64,000 nucleotides of DNA from Piromyces finnis (Eukaryota; Neocallimastigomycota; Neocallimastigomycetes; Neocallimastigales; Neocallimastigaceae). A program made the position numbers and the translations under genes. Positions 56,612 through 64,000 of the stretch are shown in pieces (the first letter of the stretch is position 1; each line of letters starts with the position of its first letter). The notes beneath the pieces are model-generated. The model saw nothing but the letters and a program-made list of their open reading frames with translations. It did no database searches and was not told the origin of the DNA. The stretch covers positions 140,001 to 204,000 of the forward strand of contig MCFH01000041.1 of NCBI GenBank assembly GCA_002104945.1, given 5' to 3'.

Positions 56612-58023
56612 TTAAAGTGGAACATCAGTTTCATCATGTTTTAACTTAAATTCCATAACTGGAATAAATGGTAAAATACCAAGAAGTAAACCACCAAGTA
56701 AAGCAAGTTCAACAATGAATAAGATGATGTGAGTAACAAAATCAACTGTTTTTACATCAAGAGAAAAGAAAGTAAATACAAGATCAAAGCAAATAAGAAC
56801 ATACCAAAGAGACCAGAAGTAAGATATAAGGGATTCATTAGTACCTCTAGAATAACCAATCTTCTTTTGAATAATTATTTCACCAATAGAAACAATAGCC
56901 ATTAAGTAAGAAGGAATGAAAAATACGATATAATAAGGTGGATTGCTATTAAAAGCAATGAAAAAAAGAATGTTTTGAATTAATCTTAAAACATCAGTTT
57001 TAAAGATGTTTAATGCAAGTAAGCCAATGGAACAAGAAGCACAAGCACCTTTCTTTCCTTCTTTGTTCATTGAACATTTTGAATTATTAATACCGATAAG
57101 ATATTTTACATAAGTGTTTCCTCTTAATAAAATAGAATCAACATCTTTTCCAGTATTAATACCTTCAACACCGATTTTGAATTTAGCAAAGTCTTGGTAA
57201 AGAACTAAAGCTTCAAATAAAATATATGGAATGCATCTACAATAGAAGCAACTCTTTTCTTCATTATCAAAGTATTTAATTAATGCATATTGGAATAATA
57301 ATAATAAAATGCACTTAACTATACTAATACAGTTGCTCATTTTTATTTCTTGTTTACTTTTTTCTTTCTTTTCTCCTTCACTAGTAATATATTTCATTTC
57401 ATTTTTGTGTTTGACAAGAATCATAATAATATAGATAACAACAATTAATATTGATGGAATGAATGCAACAAAGAATGGAGCTTCAAAGTATCTAAGGTAT
57501 CTTATTACTAAAGTAAAAATTGAAATGATCATTAATACAACAATGAAAAATGATAAAAATAACATTTTCATAAGGAATGAATTTGGTTTTTCTTCAACAA
57601 TGTTTGGATAATAATGTTGGAAAAATTCGCATATAAGAATACTAATACTTCCAAATTCATCATAGTATTTCTTTAAAGTAGCGTTATTTAATATTCTGTC
57701 AGATCTAAGTACTTTTTGGTACTATATAAATATTAATATTTAAAATATATAAATTAAAAATTGTAAATTTTATATATATATTTTTTTAAAAAAAATAATA
57801 AATTAATAAATTCAAAATATCTATAATATTTAGAATCTCTTATTAAACTTATTAAAATAATACTTACTTTACTGATTTCATCAGGATTAGTAACTGGATT
57901 GTACCTATAATAATTAATGTGTTTAACAATTTTTTAATTTTTAAATTAGTTTCACATTTTAACATAATTCTCTAACATTTTTATATAAATTATAAAAATT
58001 AAGAATAACTTAATATGAAAAAG

Positions 58024-58073
<50 letters not shown>

Positions 58074-58352
58074 TCTCCAAATTTAAAAAGAACGAAGAAT
58101 TTTAAAATTCAAAATAAAAAAAAAAAATAACAATGTTACATAATTTTCGGACTTTAATACTTACTTCTTTAATAATTCATTGGCAGTACTTTTTAAAGTT
58201 TCCTCGGATGCATCAGTCTTAAGACCTAAATGATCATAAAAGTTTTTAACAGAATAGTCTACAACTGGAACTTGTGGTCTTGGAGAAGGAACTTCGGTTA
58301 TTTCTTCACCCTCAACTTTTGATAATATAGGATTTTTCTCTTCAGTTGACAT
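56612..58352 (-). CDS. Polytopic membrane protein with degenerate N-terminal J domain
   Basis: Three minus-strand exons (58352-58165, 57904-57868, 57721-56612) give 444 residues. Residues ~37-99 align by eye with a DnaJ domain: NFYDHLGLKTDASEETLK, then LLKKYNPVTNP where active J domains have a YHPDKNP-like motif, then YQKVLRSDRILNNATLKKYY and DEFG. The HPD motif is therefore NPV, so stimulation of Hsp70 ATPase is unlikely. About seven or eight hydrophobic helices follow (~127-440), with a Cys cluster CFYCRC and a soluble loop containing NKEGKKGACASC. It resembles Sec63 only in combining a J fold with membrane helices; here the J-like part precedes all helices. No family name recognised. All three exons are needed to complete the J-like fold, which supports the tiny 37-bp exon. 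Confidence 0.8.
58027..58069. repeat. 43-nt poly-A run in an intron (poly-U in the transcript)
   Basis: Inside the first intron (57905-58164) of the minus-strand J-like gene, so the pre-mRNA carries a long U tract upstream of the acceptor, as an extended polypyrimidine tract would. Confidence 0.9.
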
Positions 58353-58709
58353 ATTTTTTATATATTTTGTTTTATATATTTTGTTTTATTTATTTTTTAT
58401 TTGTTTATTTGTTTGTTTTTTTTATATTTCTTATTTATTTTTATTTTATTTTAATTATCTAAAATGTTCTTTTTTCTTCTATTTTTATATTTATTTTTTT
58501 TTTTTTATACTTTTTTCTTTTTTTTTATTATCAATATTTTTAATAATAATTTAGATTTTTATAAAGCTTTTTTTAATAGATTAAAATTTTTTATTTCTTA
58601 AATTCTATTTTATATGTTAGATTTAAAAAATTATTATATGATAAGTGGTGGATTTAAATTTAAATAGAATAATATATTGAAAAATTATAGAAATACTTTT
58701 TTAAATATT

Positions 58710-58747
<38 letters not shown>

Positions 58748-59594
58748 GTAGCTTACAGTTCTATTATTTACTGTAATTTCTTTTATTACATTATTATTTA
58801 TTCTCACTAAAAATAGTAATATTGAATCAAATTTTTTGTTTATATTATTTTTACTTTCTATAATATTTTGATGTGGATTAGATTACATAATTCAATAATC
58901 ATATGATAATTCAAAATGTGACTTTTAAACTTTGAGTATTAACAAAATAATTAGACCATGATATATAATAATATCAATAATAAATAATTGAATAATAATA
59001 AATAATAGATGTTAATAATAATAATTAATAAGTTTATTTAAATACATAGTAAGAAATTAAAAATCATATTCATGTTAATAAGATAGAATTATAATTATAC
59101 ACTAATGTCAATTAATACATTTTTATTATTATTATTATTTATTATATTTCAAAATTAATTACTATGTAAAAATGTATATGAATATTTTTAAGAATTTATT
59201 AATAAATGAATAAACATGTAAATATTAGTTATATGATTATAAGCTTTTGTAATATTGTAGTATAATTAAGTTTTAATGAATTATATAATACATCAGATAC
59301 CATTTTAAATATTTAATGGAATATTACCATGTAAAAGCATTACTATATTTACTATGTTTAATATTAGATATGATAGATTAAAAAAAAAAGTTTTTGAAAC
59401 TATGTTTTAAACATACTAATATATAATTGATACCATTTAAAACAAAATAAAATAATAGTAATAATAATAAGAAGAAAAAGATAAAACCGTTGAATTAAAA
59501 AAAAGAAAATATATTAAATTCATAAAATAAGAGGATATATATTTTATTTGAAAAAGTATTGCTTTGATAATATCTGTTATAATGTTTTAAAAAG
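58353..59594. other. Intergenic, 1.2 kb
   Basis: Upstream of the J-like gene and downstream of the GT71 gene, both minus. T-rich near the J-like start, a (TTA)n run at 58708-58747, otherwise unstructured A/T DNA. Confidence 0.7.
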
Positions 59595-61136
59595 TTAGGA
59601 TTTATATAAAAGTCGATTATTATATTCCCTTTCTATAATCATATTAATAAAGGCTTTTTCATTTTTAGAGAGAAGGATAACATCTTCTTCATTTTCAATA
59701 TAATAACAAAAAGGAGGCTCATTAGACCATTTTCTATCATCATTATCCTTTTCAGTAATATAGGAATTAAAATCTAAAAACATATTTGAATTATCAAATT
59801 CATTAACTTCTAAATGACCTTTCCAAAATACAATTTGCTTATCCTCCATTGTATGAGCAATATGTCCACAAAATACATTTTCTATACTATTTTCTTGTGA
59901 AGTGGGCTGTATTGATCCAATAAATGTAATAGGTTGTGGACTCATATAATAATGTTGATGGGCCAAATCAAACCCCATCCAAAAGGTTTCTTTATTGTTA
60001 TAAACATAACGATATATTATTCCTTTACGAATAGCATATTCATTTAATTTACAAACAGAAAGAAGACCTAAAATTGCTTTCTCTTTATTAATGACTATAG
60101 TGCTAGAATCCATTTCATGAATAGTGAGACCATTCCAAAAACGTAAACTTTTTGTTTCTTCTAATGGATTTTTAGTCCATTCTTTAAACCATAATAAACT
60201 TTCATTGGGTATATTTTTTGATATTGTACGGTCACGGAAGAAAAGTGTTCCAGTTTCTTCGTATCCTTTCGATTTAAAAAGTTCAGCCGGATCCCGAATA
60301 AAAAAGATATCAGCATCAATAAGAATAACTTCCGTAAATCTTGAAGCTAATATAGCGAAGGGTTTTATAGCCCAATTTTTACATTTTATTATATCATCAT
60401 TAAAATATTCCTCTAAATTTGAAAGGTAAACCTTTGAATATGCTAGTAGTATTTGCTGTTCTTCTATAGTTAAGTCATCTTCTCCATTATAAAATACTTC
60501 AATAGGAAGTTTTGTTTTTATTAGATTTCTTAGAGTATCTATGGTACTTTGAATATATTTAAAATGAAAGCTTCCTGTACAAATAACAATACCTCTACCA
60601 TGGAATGAACCAATTAATTCATCAATGGCTAAAAAGCGTTTACCATATATCCAAGGGTATAAGTTCTTATGAACTTTATTATAAAGATTAAACAAGGATT
60701 CATTTTCTCTTTGATATTTAAATATAGATTTTAAAATATGGTTATATGTAAAAATATCAGTACCAAAGAGTCTCTCCCATAGTATTCTATGTAAATCTGT
60801 TTTTTCTCTTAATAAATTCATATTTTTTAATTCATCCATAGAATCAATAGTATTTGTTATATACTTTTTAAATGAAGATATCATTTTTGTATTTTCGTCT
60901 ATTTTATCTCTGTTTTTGAAAGATAAAACTTTGTCATTTATATTTTCTATGCTATCATTTACTACTGTTACTTTATTTCTATAAATGTGTTTTGGAGGTT
61001 TGATTCTTTTAGAAGATTTAATAACATTATCTTTTCTCACTATTGAAATAAAATAATATAATGAAGTTAAAAATATAATGAGAATAGTAACTAAATAAAT
61101 TATGCTTATTTTTATTTTAATCCCAAATTTCATCAT
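59595..61136 (-). CDS. Mnn1-type alpha-mannosyltransferase (GT71)
   Basis: Single exon, 513 residues. It is a type II Golgi membrane protein with a short cytosolic tail, a membrane anchor at ~8-32 and a lumenal stem. The catalytic domain (~178-480) begins HGRGIVICTGSFHFKYIQST and has the nucleotide-sugar metal motif DAD in EVILIDADIFFIRDP (273-278 region), then GTLFFRDRT, EMDSSTIVINKEKAI, FWMGFDLAH and FCGHIAHT. These match the fungal Mnn1/Mnt family, which adds alpha-1,3- or alpha-1,2-linked mannose to N- and O-glycans. Acceptor and linkage cannot be inferred. The ATG was chosen because it places the anchor at the N-terminus; the Met-Met pair gives a one-residue ambiguity. Confidence 0.88.
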   Translation of the reverse strand: MMKFGIKIKISIIYLVTILIIFLTSLYYFISIVRKDNVIKSSKRIKPPKHIYRNKVTVVNDSIENINDKVLSFKNRDKIDENTKMISSFKKYITNTIDSMDELKNMNLLREKTDLHRILWERLFGTDIFTYNHILKSIFKYQRENESLFNLYNKVHKNLYPWIYGKRFLAIDELIGSFHGRGIVICTGSFHFKYIQSTIDTLRNLIKTKLPIEVFYNGEDDLTIEEQQILLAYSKVYLSNLEEYFNDDIIKCKNWAIKPFAILASRFTEVILIDADIFFIRDPAELFKSKGYEETGTLFFRDRTISKNIPNESLLWFKEWTKNPLEETKSLRFWNGLTIHEMDSSTIVINKEKAILGLLSVCKLNEYAIRKGIIYRYVYNNKETFWMGFDLAHQHYYMSPQPITFIGSIQPTSQENSIENVFCGHIAHTMEDKQIVFWKGHLEVNEFDNSNMFLDFNSYITEKDNDDRKWSNEPPFCYYIENEEDVILLSKNEKAFINMIIEREYNNRLLYKS

Positions 61137-62040
61137 TATTACAATAAAATTGTTAAATACTCTGAATTATATAATACACCAATATTTTTCTTTTATAAAT
61201 TTTAATAATAAAATCTGAGTAGCTAGAGAAGTAGTGTAAAAATATTTTATTAACTCACTAATATATAAAAGCATCAAAATAATAGATATAATGATATAAT
61301 GACATGATAGTGTTTTATCAATATTTATTAATTTTAATAATATTTTTTATAATTTCATGTTAAAATATTTTTTAATTATTTTTTTTAATTACACAAATTA
61401 ATTTATATCTTTTTTAATTAAAGTTTATGTATATTTTTTAAAGATATATTTAATTAAAATTTTTATTTTTACATTTTAAGAATATTTACAAAAAAAAACA
61501 ACTTTTCATTTAAAAAGAAAAGAGGATATATGACTAAAAACCGTTAATTAAGAAAGCTCTACTTATAATATTAAACTATTTAATTGTATTATCAAATTAT
61601 ATATATTTAACACAAAGAAGATATTATGTAATAATAATAAAAGAAAAAGCAGATCAGATTATACATTTTAATTTTTGCTAAAAAAATTAAAGTGTACTAT
61701 TTAAAAATAATATATTTCATTTATTAATATTATTCTTGTAGTAATGAATAAAAAACAAAATAAAATAAAGTACACATAAATAATTAAAATTTAATAATGT
61801 TATGAAAGATGTGAGTTAAATCATAATAAATTTTAATATTTTTATTGTTCCAATATCAACAATTGTTTTTTATGCTTCTTTATTATGTTTTCATTTTAGT
61901 AAATTTATTATTTTATTTTACATCCATCATTGTTTTTAAAATGTTAGCTTTTTCAACGAAAAGAAAAACTAAGTATTTTAACATAAATATATTCATTTAA
62001 ACCTATGTAATAATAGATCTGTTCATTTATTTAAATGCGG

Positions 62041-62091
<51 letters not shown>

Positions 62092-62176
62092 ATGAATAAA
62101 TGAATAAATTAATAAATAAATAAATAAATAAATGAATAAATGAATAAATTAATAAATAAATAAATGAATAAATGAA

Positions 62177-62232
<56 letters not shown>

Positions 62233-63415
62233 GTAAAGTGAAATTTCTTTCTGCAGGTAATAACTTGCTGTTTCACTTGAATTTTTTTAATTTTATTTTA
62301 ATTATGATTCTATTGCCACTTTATCATTTTAATAAAAATTTTGTGTGACCCTACCCTTTTTAATATTTTAAACAATATATAAATAATAATATATTTATAT
62401 TAAAATACATAATTATTATTTAAATTTATTTAAAAAGATATATTAAGGTATATCAATTATATAATATATTAAATCACATTTAAAATTTATATAAATACAT
62501 TTGTAATATATTTTAAATATATCTTTATTTAATTAAATTATTATTTAATTTATAAATTATAATATAATATGAAAATCATTTATTGGATAAATTAAGTATG
62601 CATTCATTTCAAATAGGTTACTATTTATTTTAATACAGAAACTAAAGATAGATAGCTCGACTAGTTTTTTACTATTTATTCTATTTGATTTGTAATTATT
62701 ATACTAATTAAAAGAATAATTAAATTGTTCATTATATATATTTATTCGTTATTAGTAGCATTCATATATTATTAAAGGTATTATATATTAACAATTAATG
62801 TTTCATTTTTTATTCTAAACGTTTTCTATAATGAACACAAATTTTCAATCAAATTTGTTAATAATATATTAAATTATATTTAATTTTAATAAAAATTTTT
62901 TTTATTATATTTCATAAATATATAATATAATCTTTTTAATTATACACAGTATGTTTCTATATTCAAAGTATCCTAATAATATATAATAATAATATAATGA
63001 ATTAAGTATATAATTCAATATAAAAAAAAGTACAAAAAAAGTAAATCCTTTTTTTATTTATTTTTTTTATGTATCACAAAACTTTATTATTATTTAAATT
63101 TGAATAGTTAATAAAAAATTTTTTATTATTGATAATCAAAAAAAAAAAAAAAAAAAAAGCAAAAAAATAAAATAAATATATTAATATAAATATATAATAT
63201 AATATACTCTCAATATAATAATATTTTATATTACTATTTATTAACTAATAATTTAATTTCTATTATCAATATATTATCATTTATTAGATTTAATTAAGGA
63301 TTACTTTATTTTATTTTTTTTAAAAAAATTAATATATTTTTATTTTACATTTTAAAAATAAAAAATAAAATTATATAATAAATAAGTTTTCTTTAGTTTA
63401 TATTTAAAAAAAAAA

Positions 63416-63446
<31 letters not shown>

Positions 63447-63840
63447 AAAGTAGAAAAGTAATTTTTAAAGTTACTTTTTGATAAAGCAATAATAAAATAT
63501 ATATATAAATAAAAATAAGTTCAAATAAAATCCTTTTTAATAAAAATTTATGTTTAAATATTAGATTTTAATAAAAAATAAAGATTTTTGAATATAATCG
63601 ACCTTATTTTATATTTGTTAAAAAAAAAGTTCATAGAAAAAGAAAACTGTAATTTAAAATTAATATACGTTTAAAAGTTAATTTATATATACAGGAAAAC
63701 TTAGAATTAAAATATAAAATATTCACAATTATAATAACAGATACAAAATAATAATATTAGAACTATATTTTCAAATATTAAAAACTAAACTACTATAAAA
63801 ATATTATAATCAAATAAAACTTATTTTATATAAAATAAAG
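61137..63840. other. 2.7 kb divergent intergenic region
   Basis: Between the GT71 gene (minus) and the signal-peptide gene (plus). It contains a hairpin at about 61662-61697, a TAAA microsatellite at 62041-62231 and, next to it, a short stretch of higher complexity (about 62235-62365). The rest is A/T-only. Confidence 0.6.
62041..62231. repeat. Interrupted TAAA microsatellite with higher-order pattern
   Basis: About 48 four-base units. Variant units (TGAA twice, then TTAA) recur in the same order at about 62091-62111 and 62131-62151, so blocks of about 40 bp have been duplicated within the array. Confidence 0.9.
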
Positions 63841-64000
63841 ATGAAGATTAAATTACAATATTTATATTTGGCTATACTTTCTCTAATCATCAAATGTTGT
63901 ATAGCAGCGGGTATAGGTAAGTTTTTTATAAATTATTTCAGAATAATTTAAATAATTGAATTTATTGATTTTTTCTTTTTTTTATATAAAATAAAAAGGC
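63841..64000 (+). CDS. 5' end of a secreted or membrane protein (3' partial)
   Basis: The first exon 63841-63916 encodes MKIKLQYLYLAILSL and then IIKCCIAAGIG, a classic signal peptide with a basic start, hydrophobic core and small residues at the end. It stops at a strong GTAAGT donor (63917). A plausible acceptor (AAAAAG, 63998) lets the reading frame resume with Gly at the last two bases. The mature protein is outside the window, so no function can be given. Confidence 0.65.

Noticed and set aside
56612..57571. Shorter start of the membrane protein at the internal Met near 57571
   Set aside because: Two upstream exons join in frame and complete the J-like domain, so the internal Met is not the start.
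60124..60429. Plus-strand 101-residue frame
   Set aside because: Antisense shadow of the GT71 catalytic domain.

Overview
This is nuclear DNA from a fungus, most likely an anaerobic gut fungus (Neocallimastigomycota) or another early-diverging, extremely AT-rich lineage. Non-coding DNA is almost pure A/T, with homopolymers and AT-only microsatellites. Genes are cut by many short GT-AG introns, and nearly every stop is TAA. Several genes belong to fungal families: a Chs6/Bch1/Bud7-type ChAP, a fungal Fmp27, a Mnn1-type GT71 transferase and a branchpoint-bridging protein. I rebuilt spliced models by eye. Every complete model stays in frame from ATG to stop, which is the main internal check on the junctions.

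Layout. 1-2249 (+): 3' part of a PI4P 5-kinase (Mss4 type). 2887-13667 (+): a 3490-residue Fmp27/Hobbit bridge-like lipid-transfer protein. 18017-19726 (+): an intronless protein with an N-terminal PP1-docking-like KVHF motif. 24045-27264 (+): calcineurin A in 12 exons. 28006-30777 (-): an RGS-domain protein in 7 exons. 32437-34687 (+): a conserved-looking protein with a hydrophobic tail. 35856-37465 (+): a VASt-domain protein with a C-terminal membrane anchor. 38599-39689 (-): a protein with two chitin-binding-like modules and no signal peptide. 43709-47794 (+): a ChAP exomer subunit. 48247-50005 (-): an F-box/LRR protein. 50864-51690 (+): EMC5. 53127-56099 (+): branchpoint-bridging protein. 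56612-58352 (-): a polytopic membrane protein with a degenerate J domain. 59595-61136 (-): a GT71 mannosyltransferase. 63841 to the right edge (+): the signal-peptide exon of an unidentified secreted or membrane protein.

The genes are mostly independent housekeeping or signalling loci and there is no operon-like logic. One loose theme is membrane lipid and contact-site biology: PI4P 5-kinase next to Fmp27/Hobbit, a VASt lipid-transfer protein, EMC5 and an exomer cargo adaptor. Intergenic stretches reach about 4.3 kb. They hold no RNA genes or mobile elements I can recognise, but they do contain several perfect or near-perfect hairpins. The strangest is a composite of two interlocking inverted repeats at 42308-42434. 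No complete previously undescribed system is evident. The best novelty candidates are that repeat, the HPD-less J-domain membrane protein and the apparently intracellular tandem carbohydrate-binding-module-like protein.
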